Assembly (NCBI RefSeq): GCF_018224885.1
Contig: NZ_JAGTXB010000019.1
Coordinates: forward strand, 62,001-126,000
Direction of reading: 5' to 3'
DNA: 64,000 nt
Source of the DNA: Chitinophaga hostae
Lineage (GTDB): Bacteria > Bacteroidota > Bacteroidia > Chitinophagales > Chitinophagaceae
Below the pieces are notes generated by a model. It saw nothing but the letters and a program-made list of their open reading frames with translations, made no database searches and was not told where the DNA came from. Made by a program: the position numbers and the translations under genes. This document shows positions 1-8,106 of the stretch, piece by piece. Numbering within the stretch: the first letter of the stretch is position 1; the number at the start of each line of letters is the position of its first letter.

Positions 1-956
1 GCTATGTATGGAAGGAAACCACGTCTGCAACACATCATCAACAGGTAGTAGCTGATTATCTCACCGGACATCTTATCCTGTCACATAACAAACGAAAAGC
101 CGCAAAAAGTCAAAGTATCCTGCTAGCCTTCGACGGCGACCAACGCTACCAGCAAGCGTTTACTCCGGACAGCACCGGCCGGTTTCTGCTCGACTCATCT
201 ATACTAGCCATGGGGGCAAAAATCTATGTAAAGCAATTGGCCGAAAGTGATGCCGGGATGGAAATAGCCAATCCATTTACCGCAATTAAAAAAGCGGCGA
301 TCAACAAAACCGATATCTATCCCCTGGCCATAGCTGCGGAAAATAATAAGGAAGACGCTTTTTCATTACCTCCCAATAACCGGTTTCATAAAACCCTCAC
401 CGGTGTTCAAATAACCGCCAAAGGCGGCCGAACTACCTGGCCAAAATACCTGGGGATATTAGATAGCATCGCCAAACTGGACGGCAATACAGATTATCTG
501 GGCGAATGCGGCGTTATAAATTGTCCTGCATGCCACAGCAACAAAAAACCTATAGAGGGCAAACATTACAGCGAATATATCGGTAACAGAAGACACGAGA
601 TTTTCTCCCATCCATATGCTTTTATGGCAGAAGAAATGAAACAAGCCGTTTATCATTACCGCACTTTTACAGAAGAAGAATTATTAAAGAAATTCCGGTT
701 GGCCACTACAAAGGGCTACTATCGCCACCAGGAATTTTATCAACCTGATTATGATACCCATCCCGACGCCGTTCCAGATTTTCGTAAAACGCTGGTCTGG
801 CTACCGGAAATCACTACCAACCAACAAGGAGAAGTTTCTGTCAGCTTTTTTTGTTCAGATATATACGGCGGTTTTACAGGGAAAATAGAAGGAGTAAGTG
901 AGCAGGGGTTGATTGGTAAAAAGACTTTTGAATTGCAGGTAGTGTCCGGGAAATAA
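1..956 (+). CDS. C-terminal part of a large MG2/TonB-plug type surface protein (5' partial)
   Basis: The reading frame is open from base 3 to the TAA at 954-956, giving 317 residues with no stop before the window edge, so the gene begins outside the window. An ATG at 210 lies inside the frame and is unlikely to be the start, because the residues before it already look like protein (a beta-strand-rich segment around SILLAFDGD). The C-terminal pattern, a proline/aspartate-rich stretch followed by TLVWLPEITTNQQGEVSVSF and an SDIYGGFTGKIEG motif, is typical of the end of large Bacteroidota proteins that combine alpha-2-macroglobulin MG2-like domains with a TonB plug. Such proteins are usually exported, and their substrate is unknown. 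The family is inferred from this C-terminal signature only. Confidence 0.6.
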   Translation, partial: YVWKETTSATHHQQVVADYLTGHLILSHNKRKAAKSQSILLAFDGDQRYQQAFTPDSTGRFLLDSSILAMGAKIYVKQLAESDAGMEIANPFTAIKKAAINKTDIYPLAIAAENNKEDAFSLPPNNRFHKTLTGVQITAKGGRTTWPKYLGILDSIAKLDGNTDYLGECGVINCPACHSNKKPIEGKHYSEYIGNRRHEIFSHPYAFMAEEMKQAVYHYRTFTEEELLKKFRLATTKGYYRHQEFYQPDYDTHPDAVPDFRKTLVWLPEITTNQQGEVSVSFFCSDIYGGFTGKIEGVSEQGLIGKKTFELQVVSGK

Positions 957-1010
957 AGAAGGATTCCCGGTATAACCGAAATAAACTATTTTTTTACTGA
1001 ATATTTACCA

Positions 1011-1068
1011 ACGCCTTGTGCTATTGGAAAGACCAGGTATACTGTATCTTTTCAATAGCACAAGGCGT
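1011..1068. terminator. Long inverted repeat between convergent genes, possible bidirectional terminator
   Basis: Bases 1011-1032 and 1047-1068 are reverse complements over 22 bp with one G-T wobble, around a 14-base loop. The outer 16 bp (ACGCCTTGTGCTATTG) are perfect. The hairpin lies between the stop of the plus-strand gene (956) and the stop of the minus-strand gene (1085). There is no clean T-run on either side, so termination is inferred from position and stem strength. Confidence 0.6.
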
Positions 1069-1084
1069 CAATAAGACATTTGAA

Positions 1085-1828
1085 TTAAAACAAGGGGCCG
1101 AATGATTGCTGAGCACTAACCTCTTTGATCAATTTATCCAATTGGTTGTAAGATGCCCTGTATAACAAAACTGCCATACTGATTCTCCTAACCCCGCATT
1201 CAGACAAGGTCTGTATAGATGAAAGTTTGGGCGACCCAACAACGTTCAAAGGAAGTGTAGTAGAGGAAGCGATCTCTTTAATAGTTGCCGTATCTGAAAC
1301 AGCTGTAACAAATAGCCCATCGGCGCCCGCATCCTGGTACGCTTTTGCTCTTTTTATGGTCGTTTCCAGCGGGGCGTCAACTTTCAACAGAAAACCATCT
1401 GTTCTTGCATTTATAAAAATTTTCTGGTTGCTTTTTTCCAGATAATTTTTGATGCTATGGAGTTTCTTCAGATAAATTTCTTCCCCCTGTGCATCCTCCA
1501 GGTTGATCCCCGCTACTCCAATATCAACAAGCCTTTGGATGTTTTCGGTGAGCACTGCCAGGTCATTGGTATATCCTCTTTCCAAATCAACTGACAATGG
1601 GATATTGGTACTTGCTTTTATCCGCTGCACAACAAAAAACAGTTCATCGAATGGCATTTTTTCACCATCTTCATATCCCAATGAGTTTGAAATAGCACCG
1701 CTTGACGTGCCAATGGCATCGTAACCATTTTGTTCTATTATCTGAGCACTCTTTACATTCCAGGCATTGGCAAGTATCAACGGTGTTTCCTTATGATGTA
1801 GTTGGTAAAATGTCTCATAATTTCCCAT
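1085..1828 (-). CDS. Isocitrate lyase / PEP mutase family protein
   Basis: This 247-residue protein has the (beta/alpha)8 layout of the PEP mutase/isocitrate lyase superfamily, which makes or breaks C-C or P-C bonds next to a carboxylate. The N-terminal LILANAWNVKSAQIIEQNGYDAIGTSS segment matches the start of the family, followed by a SVDLERGY metal/substrate region and a GINLEDAQGEE metal-binding acidic cluster near residue 110. The INARTDGF strand near residue 140 is also conserved. It lacks the catalytic cysteine loop of true isocitrate lyases, so a carboxyphosphonoenolpyruvate mutase-like or oxaloacetate-decarboxylase-like role is more likely. It starts 18 bases after the SRPBCC gene ends and is probably cotranscribed with it. 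The precise substrate cannot be read. Confidence 0.85.
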   Translation of the reverse strand: MGNYETFYQLHHKETPLILANAWNVKSAQIIEQNGYDAIGTSSGAISNSLGYEDGEKMPFDELFFVVQRIKASTNIPLSVDLERGYTNDLAVLTENIQRLVDIGVAGINLEDAQGEEIYLKKLHSIKNYLEKSNQKIFINARTDGFLLKVDAPLETTIKRAKAYQDAGADGLFVTAVSDTATIKEIASSTTLPLNVVGSPKLSSIQTLSECGVRRISMAVLLYRASYNQLDKLIKEVSAQQSFGPLF

Positions 1829-1846
1829 ACCGATCCTTTTTCATTT

Positions 1847-2287
1847 TTAAAATACATCTACTCCTTCACCTTTGGTAATTAAGCTGAACAGGCTTTTTTC
1901 TACAAGCTGCCCCCAGGCGCCTGAGCAGCCATCATAACATTCGATCGCCGGCACAAGTCCATGATGCGTAAAAGTGATTTTAGTTTTTTCTCCTTCTTTG
2001 GAAATATCAAAAATGACTTTTGTATTAAGCCATTCTTCCTTATGAGATACAAAACTGATCCTGCTTTCGGTGATCAGCCATACCACCCTTTTGCCGGGAG
2101 TAATTTCAACTACTTTTTGCTTTGAAAAATGCACATCACCCATGCGATAGGTAAACTCGTCATTGAGTTTGTCTGTGCCGCCTTTAATTTCTCCCTGCCA
2201 CCAGCCCCGGACATTATTAATGGCATCGAATACTTCTTTTGGAGATTGGTCCACCAAAATGGTTGTGGTAAAATCTTTCCCTTCCAT
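1847..2287 (-). CDS. SRPBCC / AHSA1-type START-like domain protein
   Basis: The 146-residue product begins with TTTILVDQSPKEVFDAINNVRGWWQGEIKGGTD, the first helix-grip signature of AHSA1-like START domains, and continues with VVEITPGKRVVWLI and a C-terminal ITFTHHGL strand. These are soluble single-domain proteins that bind hydrophobic ligands in a central cavity, and most have no assigned function. The ATG at 2285-2287 is the first in frame. A TAACTTTG -7 box about 80 bases upstream suggests it heads an operon with the PEP-mutase family gene. Confidence 0.8.
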   Translation of the reverse strand: MEGKDFTTTILVDQSPKEVFDAINNVRGWWQGEIKGGTDKLNDEFTYRMGDVHFSKQKVVEITPGKRVVWLITESRISFVSHKEEWLNTKVIFDISKEGEKTKITFTHHGLVPAIECYDGCSGAWGQLVEKSLFSLITKGEGVDVF

Positions 2288-2367
2288 AATTGCTGTTTTA
2301 TTTCTATTGAATGATGTTGATTTAACAGGTGAGCTGCCCGATACTACCGGAGCCCGCTCGTGTTGAT

Positions 2368-2375
2368 CAAAGTTA
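2368..2375 (-). promoter_or_regulatory. Candidate -7 promoter box (TAACTTTG)
   Basis: The minus-strand octamer TAACTTTG fits the Bacteroidota -7 consensus TAnnTTTG and lies 81 bases upstream of the SRPBCC start codon. No clear -33 TTTG is visible at the expected spacing, so this is moderate evidence. Confidence 0.4.
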
Positions 2376-2446
2376 CAGTCTTATTCAGGGAGTGCAGGGG
2401 CGTGAAATGGACTTTCTACCGGGTCGATTCGGACATGGCAATAAAA

Positions 2447-3328
2447 TTAATGATAGCTAACCCATTTAAATCCAAACAGGCCGCGGTGTTCCTCTTTATG
2501 CAGGTAGTCTCCATCTTGAAATTGCTCGTATAACCGGTGGGAAACGGTTTGCCGGGAGGGCACTGTGTCTGTGCGTAGCAACAGTAGCTGGAATTGCTCT
2601 CTGAAATGGGCCGATACGCTGTCACGACCCTTCCACTTATCCATTACCAGGTAGTGCAGACTATCCCTGCCATTGTAACGACCATATCTCTCAACGCCAT
2701 AGTAGTCGTTTTGAGAAACGGTTTGCCAGCGGGACGTCCCGGTTATACTACCGGCAGGCAGCAGGTAAAAATAATACACCGCTGTTTCGCTGATATCCGG
2801 ATCATAGCTGGTGTAGGTGTGGTGATCGCTGCGGGTGATATAATATTTTGTATACACAGGGGTGAAGAAGTCAAATGCATAATTGACGGCAAAGAAAAAG
2901 GGAATAATGTAAAATGCCAATGTTCGCAGCAATGCCCGCCTGTTATGTTCCCGCCTTTCTGTAGGAGGGGCGTCTTTACCAAACAACAGGTACCAGCATA
3001 TTACGGGTACAATAACGATAAGTATCCACCAGAAATAGGAGGTGGAATATACCTGGAGCACATGTGCCACTACCAACACATATAACGCTGCTATACCGGT
3101 GGTGATAAAAACGTGGCTTATAATCCCCAGGCTCGGATAGCCGTTAAAAAATATATCCATTCCCGTTTGCTGCCACTCATGAACAATATACCTTATCACG
3201 GGTAATAAAAAGATGATCACAATAAGATACCGGAACGTTACGGACAACGGGTCGGTGAACAAAAGCGCGATGCCCAGTGCCATCCGGGTAATGGCGGAAA
3301 AGAAGACCCGGTACAACAGCTTATTCAT
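2447..3328 (-). CDS. Hypothetical multi-pass membrane protein
   Basis: I do not recognise the family. The 293-residue product has about five hydrophobic segments in its first 170 residues (roughly 12-45, 68-95, 100-117 and 138-160), then a hydrophilic tail of about 130 residues rich in tyrosine and charged residues. The tail should form a folded extramembrane domain. The gene lies between two unrelated minus-strand genes with spacers of more than 150 bases on both sides, so it is probably transcribed alone. The start ATG at 3326-3328 is the first in frame and places the first hydrophobic stretch at the N-terminus. No catalytic motif is visible. Confidence 0.65.
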   Translation of the reverse strand: MNKLLYRVFFSAITRMALGIALLFTDPLSVTFRYLIVIIFLLPVIRYIVHEWQQTGMDIFFNGYPSLGIISHVFITTGIAALYVLVVAHVLQVYSTSYFWWILIVIVPVICWYLLFGKDAPPTERREHNRRALLRTLAFYIIPFFFAVNYAFDFFTPVYTKYYITRSDHHTYTSYDPDISETAVYYFYLLPAGSITGTSRWQTVSQNDYYGVERYGRYNGRDSLHYLVMDKWKGRDSVSAHFREQFQLLLLRTDTVPSRQTVSHRLYEQFQDGDYLHKEEHRGLFGFKWVSYH

Positions 3329-3441
3329 TTAAGATGATTTTCTGCTATCCGCTGATGAGGGAACAGCAAGGGGCTAACAGGTATTTTCTTCATCTTATAA
3401 ATTTACAGCATTTTTTCTGGCGCTGCAAACTGGTTAAATAT

Positions 3442-3472
3442 ACAACACCGCAGGCAGTACCTGCGGTGTTGT
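3442..3472 (-). terminator. Hairpin terminator of the NmrA-like gene
   Basis: CAACACCGCAGG and CCTGCGGTGTTG form a 12-13 bp GC-rich stem with a 5-base loop, 11 bases downstream of the stop of the minus-strand gene ending at 3483. The following minus-strand bases are A/T-rich (ATATTTAACC) but have no pure T-run. Confidence 0.6.
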
Positions 3473-3482
3473 TATATACATC

Positions 3483-4322
3483 TTATCCATTCCAGATACC
3501 CGATGCAGCAGTCCTTTTCACATACTCTGAAAAGTCCCTCGGCGCCCGGCCCAATGCCTGCTGTACACCGTCTGCCAGGTAAGTGTTGCGGCCATCCAGT
3601 ACTTCTGTAAACAAATAACTCACCAGCCAGATAAAATCTTCCGGAATCTCATATTCTGCCAGCATCCCTTTGTACTCCTCCATGGTTATCTCCTGGTATT
3701 GAATATTTCTGCCGGTGGCTTTGGCTATTTCCGCCACGGCTTCGGGGAATGTAATTAAACGGGGGCCAGTCAGCTCGTACAGTTTCCCGGCATGTCCTTC
3801 TTCTGTAAAGGCGGCTACTGCAACGTCTGCAATATCTTCTGTATCTACAAACGGCTCAACTACGCTGCCTGCGGGAAGTGCTACATGGCCTGCCATCAAT
3901 GGATCCAGGAGATATCCTTCACTGAAATTCTGGTTAAACCAGGCACACCGGATTACTGTCCAGTCTATACCCGCATTCATCACGATATCTTCACATGCCT
4001 GGGCCTCTTTTTCTCCACGACCGGATAACAATACAATATGTTTGATACCATTATCTACTGCCGTCTTTGTAAATGCGGCCACTTTATCTACAGCACCCGG
4101 TACGGCCACGTCAGGATAAAAACTAAGATAAACGGCATCCATATCTTTTACTGCGGAGCCCCAGGTGCCGGCATCTTCCCAGTCGAAAGAAGGGGTACCT
4201 GAACGGGAACCTATACGTACCGGCCAGCCTTTTTCTGTGAGCTGTTGCGCTACTCTGCTGCCGGTTTTTCCTGTGCCGCCTAAAACAAGCACTTTAGAGA
4301 TGATATTCTTTTTTGCTTTCAT
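3483..4322 (-). CDS. NmrA-like NAD(P)-binding protein (atypical SDR)
   Basis: The protein opens with KVLVLGGTGKTGSRVAQQL, the Rossmann GGTGxxG nucleotide-binding motif of atypical short-chain dehydrogenases of the NmrA/HSCARG group. It goes on through HIVLLSGRGEKEAQ, WTVIRCAWFNQNF and the VEPFVDTEDIADVA motif near residue 165, all hallmarks of this family. Members act as redox sensors or as NAD(P)H-dependent reductases, and the classical YxxxK catalytic pair is absent here, as is usual. The 279-residue length is normal. A TAATTTTG -7 box lies 17 bases upstream of the ATG, so the transcript leader is very short. A second member of the family is encoded at 43767-44639. The substrate is unknown. 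Confidence 0.85.
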   Translation of the reverse strand: MKAKKNIISKVLVLGGTGKTGSRVAQQLTEKGWPVRIGSRSGTPSFDWEDAGTWGSAVKDMDAVYLSFYPDVAVPGAVDKVAAFTKTAVDNGIKHIVLLSGRGEKEAQACEDIVMNAGIDWTVIRCAWFNQNFSEGYLLDPLMAGHVALPAGSVVEPFVDTEDIADVAVAAFTEEGHAGKLYELTGPRLITFPEAVAEIAKATGRNIQYQEITMEEYKGMLAEYEIPEDFIWLVSYLFTEVLDGRNTYLADGVQQALGRAPRDFSEYVKRTAASGIWNG

Positions 4323-4338
4323 GATGATTTCTTTTCTC

Positions 4339-4346
4339 CAAAATTA
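4339..4346 (-). promoter_or_regulatory. Candidate -7 promoter box (TAATTTTG)
   Basis: The minus-strand octamer TAATTTTG matches TAnnTTTG just upstream of the NmrA-like gene starting at 4322. The implied leader is about 9 bases. The -33 element is not clear. Confidence 0.45.
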
Positions 4347-4395
4347 CCAGCTCCGGTACCCGGAAAATAGAACAAAACCGACACGGCAAAAAAAA

Positions 4396-5331
4396 CTACT
4401 CCCCGCTTTCATGAAGCAAATGTTCAAACTCCTTCCCCGTGATGGTTACTACTGTGCCATGGCGTATCCCCGCTGGCATAGATAGTTTATCTGATACGTC
4501 CACCCAGTTTTCCAGGTCAGTAGATTCAACAGCTCCATAACGGTGCTGCATATACCTGTCGAAATACACGATCCATTTATTACCCAGCTTCAGCGCGGTA
4601 GGGCCTTCCGCCCAGTAGTTACCTGTAATGGGCGCGGAAGGCTTGCTATAACCACCCGTCAGCTTTTTGCTGGTGGCTATACGAATATTCTTTTGCGGCG
4701 GTGTCCTGGTTTCATCTTTCAGGAACATGATAAACCGGCGCCGGTCCGGAACAATGCTGGCATCAATTACATTAAACCCCTGGTCGTACAAGAGTTTTGC
4801 CGGAGTAAACTGCACGAAGTCCCTGGTGGTTACATAATATATCCGGTGATTGTACTTACCGTCCCCACTGGATTCGCCGGCGGCAAACCTCCCGGGAATA
4901 GTGGTGGCCCAATAGATCATATACGTTTTATGTGCAGCATCATAGGTTATTTCCGGGGCCCAGCAGTTCAAAGCGCCCGTTTCGTGCGCCATTACCGGGA
5001 TGGATTTTTGCGGCGACCAATGTACCAGGTCCGCCGAAGACGCATAGCCAATACCTTTTTCCTTCCAGCTCACCGTCCATACCATATGAAACAAGCCATC
5101 GGCGCCGCGGATAATACAGGGATCCCGCATCAGCTTATCATCGCCGGTGGCGGGCGTCAGCAAGGAGCGGCCATTGTTCAGCTCCTTCCAGGTATAACCA
5201 TCACGACTGTATGCCAGGTGCAGTCCATCCTGCCCGTTATCTTTAAAAAAAGAAAAAATATACACGGCATCCTGTGCCATCACGCTATTTAATAGGCCCA
5301 GCAACAAAACAAACAGAAAAACTTTCTTCAT
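4396..5331 (-). CDS. Secreted GH43-like five-bladed propeller protein
   Basis: A signal peptide (MKKVFLFVLLLGLLNSVMAQ) is followed by about 290 residues with the repeat style of five-bladed beta-propeller glycosidases. The pieces DGLHLAYSRDGYTW, LMRDPCIIRGADGLFHMVWT, NCWAPEITYDAAHKTYMIYWATT and AEGPTALKLGNKWIVYFD match GH43, where the RDP aspartate is the usual general base and the EGP glutamate the general acid. Members usually hydrolyse alpha-L-arabinofuranosyl, beta-xylosyl or galactosyl links in plant polysaccharides. The protein is short (311 residues) and has no accessory domain. It stands alone, away from any SusC/D genes, so its substrate cannot be inferred from context. Confidence 0.75.
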   Translation of the reverse strand: MKKVFLFVLLLGLLNSVMAQDAVYIFSFFKDNGQDGLHLAYSRDGYTWKELNNGRSLLTPATGDDKLMRDPCIIRGADGLFHMVWTVSWKEKGIGYASSADLVHWSPQKSIPVMAHETGALNCWAPEITYDAAHKTYMIYWATTIPGRFAAGESSGDGKYNHRIYYVTTRDFVQFTPAKLLYDQGFNVIDASIVPDRRRFIMFLKDETRTPPQKNIRIATSKKLTGGYSKPSAPITGNYWAEGPTALKLGNKWIVYFDRYMQHRYGAVESTDLENWVDVSDKLSMPAGIRHGTVVTITGKEFEHLLHESGE

Positions 5332-5463
5332 AATTATATTTGAGACAGGTAAAATACAGTTTATCAGCGGAAGTATAGGTATAAATGCACACGCGTGCCA
5401 TCAGGCAGCTCCACCCTTTATTTTTTGTACCTTCCCTCCTTCAACAGACCATTCCTCCCCCGC

Positions 5464-6096
5464 ATGAAAATAAAAAAGCTCAACGCTGCATTTTACCGGC
5501 AAAAAGATGTGATTAAAATTGCCAGGGAATTAATCGGGAAAACATTGGTAACGGCTATCGGCGGCGTGCGCACATCCGGTATCATCGTGGAAACGGAAGC
5601 TTATGCCGGTGTTGGCGACCGTGCCTCGCATGCCTGGAATGAACGCCGCACCAACAGAACGGCTGTTATGTACCAATCGGGAGGGGTGGCGTATGTATAC
5701 CTCTGCTATGGCATTCACTACCTGTTCAATGTTATCACCAATGTAGCAGATACCCCTCATGCCATACTGATCCGGGCATTGGAGCCGGTGGATGGTACCG
5801 ATACCATGCAATCCCGTTTTGGTAGTCAACCTGTCAAAAATCTTACTGCCGGCCCCGGCAATCTCAGCAAGGCGCTGGGTATCGATAACTCCCTTACCGG
5901 CGAAAGTCTGACCGGCAATAAGGTATGGATAGAAGATACCGGCGCCACCAGCGCGGAAAACATCCTGGTATCTACCAGGGTAGGTGTGCAATACGCCGGG
6001 GAAGACGCCTACCTTCCCTACCGGTTTTCGCTTAAAAATAATAAATGGGTCAGCAAGGGAAAAGGCCTCATAAAAAATGTTTCCGGGAAAGTGTGA
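5464..6096 (+). CDS. DNA-3-methyladenine glycosylase (AAG/MPG type)
   Basis: This 210-residue protein removes alkylated purines from DNA as the first step of base excision repair. It shows the whole AAG/MPG fold: RELIGKTLVTAIGG, then IVETEAYAGVGDRASHAW with the catalytic glutamate in VETEAY, then VMYQSGGVAYVYLCYGIHYLFNV, HAILIRALEP, and the GPGNLSKALGID lesion-pocket loop. I place the start at the ATG at 5464, because the 23 residues encoded upstream in the same frame are low-complexity and outside the family. It is one of two alkylation-repair genes in the window (see the Ada-type gene at 13974), though they are not linked. Confidence 0.93.
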   Translation: MKIKKLNAAFYRQKDVIKIARELIGKTLVTAIGGVRTSGIIVETEAYAGVGDRASHAWNERRTNRTAVMYQSGGVAYVYLCYGIHYLFNVITNVADTPHAILIRALEPVDGTDTMQSRFGSQPVKNLTAGPGNLSKALGIDNSLTGESLTGNKVWIEDTGATSAENILVSTRVGVQYAGEDAYLPYRFSLKNNKWVSKGKGLIKNVSGKV

Positions 6097-6168
6097 TTTT
6101 TTTGCTGTTGCTGCGAATAATGAAGAAGCAAGTATTTTCTTCATCCAACAACCAGGTAAATACAACGA

Positions 6169-6678
6169 ATGAACACTATTGATAAATCGGATACTTTTCT
6201 GACGGTGATTCAAACGCACAAGGGCATTGTATACAAAATCGCCAATGCCTACTGCCGCGATGCGGAAGACAGGAAAGACCTGGTGCAGGAAATCATCGTG
6301 CAATTGTGGAAATCCTTTGATCACTACCAGGATCAATACAAATATTCCACCTGGATATACCGTATTGCATTAAATGTGGCCATTTCATTTTACCGGAAGG
6401 AAAATCGCAGGAAACAGGTATCAAATCCGCTGTCAGACAATATCCTCGATATCACTGACCCGGGCATACCGGACGATACTACCATTCAGATTGGTTTATT
6501 ACAACAATTCATCTCAGAACTGAAAGAACTGGACAAAGCCCTGATGTTGCTATATCTCGAAGAAAAAAGTCATAAAGAAATGGCAGAGATCATGGGGCTT
6601 TCCACCAGTAACGTGTCCACAAAAATCAACAGGATAAAGCTTCTTTTAAAACAAAAATTCGCCCCCCTTAAATCTTAG
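6169..6678 (+). CDS. ECF-type sigma-70 factor
   Basis: The product (169 residues) has the two-domain layout of extracytoplasmic-function sigma factors. Region 2 is seen as DRKDLVQEIIVQLWKSFDHYQDQYKYSTWIYRIALNVAISFYRK, including the core-binding and -10 recognition helices. Region 4 is seen as LMLLYLEEKSHKEMAEIMGLSTSNVSTKINRIK, a helix-turn-helix. It directs RNA polymerase to a specific promoter set. The next gene starts 4 bases after its stop and encodes a membrane protein, which is the usual position of an anti-sigma factor. Confidence 0.92.
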   Translation: MNTIDKSDTFLTVIQTHKGIVYKIANAYCRDAEDRKDLVQEIIVQLWKSFDHYQDQYKYSTWIYRIALNVAISFYRKENRRKQVSNPLSDNILDITDPGIPDDTTIQIGLLQQFISELKELDKALMLLYLEEKSHKEMAEIMGLSTSNVSTKINRIKLLLKQKFAPLKS

Positions 6679-6682
6679 CATC

Positions 6683-7327
6683 ATGGAAGACGCCGCAATT
6701 ATTCATCTCTGGAAAAGTTATGACAAAAAGCTCGAAGAAAGCCTGTCATTAAATAAAAAAAATGCAGAAGATATCATGCATATGAAAGTGAGGTCCTTCC
6801 TGGCTTCCATGAAGCCATCAAAAATATTTGCGTTACTTGTAGGGATTGGCTGGGTTATTTTAGCAGACATCATCCTCATCGGTACCTTTCATATCGCCAG
6901 TCCGTTTTTCCTGGTATCGGCCGGCATACAGGTACTGCTCACGAAACTGGCTATCGGCATATACCTCTACCAGTTAATCCTGATCCAACGGGTGGATATC
7001 AGCGAACCAATTCTGTCCACCCAGGAAAAACTGTCCCGGCTGAAATCCTCCTCGCTCTGGTGTGCCCGTATACTGTTTCTGCAGTTGCCGGTATGGACCA
7101 CCTTCTACCTGACCCCGGCCATGCTGGCATCCGGCAATCCCTGGTTGCTGCTGCTTCAATTGGCAGTTACTACCGCATTCTTCTGCGCCGCCATCTGGCT
7201 GTTTATAAATATCCGGTACAGCAACCGCCACAAAAAATGGTTCAGGGCCATTTTCCAGGGAAAGGAGTGGGATCCCGTCATCAAAGCAATGGCGCTGCTG
7301 GAACAGGTAGAGGAATACCGCCGGTAA
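6683..7327 (+). CDS. Membrane protein cotranscribed with ECF sigma factor, possible anti-sigma factor
   Basis: This 214-residue protein has a soluble N-terminal part of about 48 residues followed by roughly four hydrophobic segments (about 49-70, 73-98, 125-145 and 150-175) and a basic C-terminal tail. It is separated by only 4 bases from the stop of the sigma gene and must be cotranscribed with it. The cytosolic N-terminus plus membrane anchor layout fits an anti-sigma factor, but I see no zinc-binding HxxxCxxC motif and no FecR domain. Its stop codon abuts the stop of the convergent gene with no spacer. Confidence 0.7.
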   Translation: MEDAAIIHLWKSYDKKLEESLSLNKKNAEDIMHMKVRSFLASMKPSKIFALLVGIGWVILADIILIGTFHIASPFFLVSAGIQVLLTKLAIGIYLYQLILIQRVDISEPILSTQEKLSRLKSSSLWCARILFLQLPVWTTFYLTPAMLASGNPWLLLLQLAVTTAFFCAAIWLFINIRYSNRHKKWFRAIFQGKEWDPVIKAMALLEQVEEYRR

Positions 7328-8020
7328 TTATTTTGTACCCGGCGTTAAACCATTGCAGTAAACGATCAGCTTTACCAGGTCTTCGTCATTCTTCAGGTTT
7401 AACTTATTACTCCGGATATACGCCTCCAGCGCGGCACTATTGCCACCAATGGCTTCCAGCACCGCCTTTTCACTTTTCTTAATGTTCACCGGCGTACCGT
7501 TCTTTGAAATATAGTAGTTTACGTATTCTTCCACCGTACGCACAGTGGTGGCGGAGCCATACGCTTTATCTTCCCGGATCTTTTTGGATTTTCTCAGCAA
7601 CAATTGCATCGCGCCATCTGCCAGTAGTTCGTAATAGGAATCGGCGGTGGCGCCCTTCACCGGGTTGTAACCATTGCGGAACACCAGCTGCCGGTTATCC
7701 TTCCTGTTGGTTAAACTAAAAGCCTTTACCGGCTTAGAAAATTCAAAGGGCTCCCCCTTTTCATTCTTAAACAACAGCGCATCCCTTACCTGGTCGTACT
7801 TCAGCTCTACATCCTTGTATGCCTTGCCATCTTTAAATTCAACGGTTCCTTTGGCCCAATCATCCTGCAGGTATGGCGAGCCTTGTATATCTACATAACT
7901 TTTTTCAAAAAACGGCCTGCCGTCTACACCTTTCAGATAAACGCCGCCCTGTGCCGTTGCCTTTTCCAGGCCGGCAAACAACAGCAACACATACAACATC
8001 CAATGTTTCATGATACTCAT
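7328..8020 (-). CDS. Secreted hypothetical protein
   Basis: I do not recognise a named family. The 230-residue product has an N-terminal signal peptide (HWMLYVLLLFAGLEKATAQ) and then a mixed charged domain without cysteines. The first half (GSPYLQDDWAKGTVEFKDGKAYKDVELKYDQVRD) resembles periplasmic proteins of Bacteroidota that carry a short beta-rich domain, and the C-terminal third is helical and lysine-rich. Two start codons are possible, at 8020 and 8011; the second (MKHW) gives the more typical signal peptide. The gene is monocistronic, and the SusC/D operon upstream ends in its own terminator. Confidence 0.65.
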   Translation of the reverse strand: MSIMKHWMLYVLLLFAGLEKATAQGGVYLKGVDGRPFFEKSYVDIQGSPYLQDDWAKGTVEFKDGKAYKDVELKYDQVRDALLFKNEKGEPFEFSKPVKAFSLTNRKDNRQLVFRNGYNPVKGATADSYYELLADGAMQLLLRKSKKIREDKAYGSATTVRTVEEYVNYYISKNGTPVNIKKSEKAVLEAIGGNSAALEAYIRSNKLNLKNDEDLVKLIVYCNGLTPGTK

Positions 8021-8039
8021 TTTATTTTCCTAAAATACA

Positions 8040-8075
8040 AAAGGGTTGCAGGTATTTTGCCACCTGCAACCTTTT
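8040..8075 (-). terminator. Terminator of the first SusC/SusD operon
   Basis: GGTTGCAGGT and ACCTGCAACC form a 10-bp stem, extended by A-T pairs, around a short loop. It lies 31 bases beyond the SusD stop. The minus-strand bases that follow are T-rich (CTTTTGTATTTT), as in an intrinsic terminator. Confidence 0.75.
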
Positions 8076-8106
8076 TATTTTCTACCAGGTAAATAGCTGC
8101 TCCCTG

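Noticed and set aside
6120..6144. Small inverted repeat ATGAAGAA/TTCTTCAT before the ECF sigma gene at 6169
   Set aside because: The stem is short and A/T-rich, and nothing else marks it as a regulatory site.
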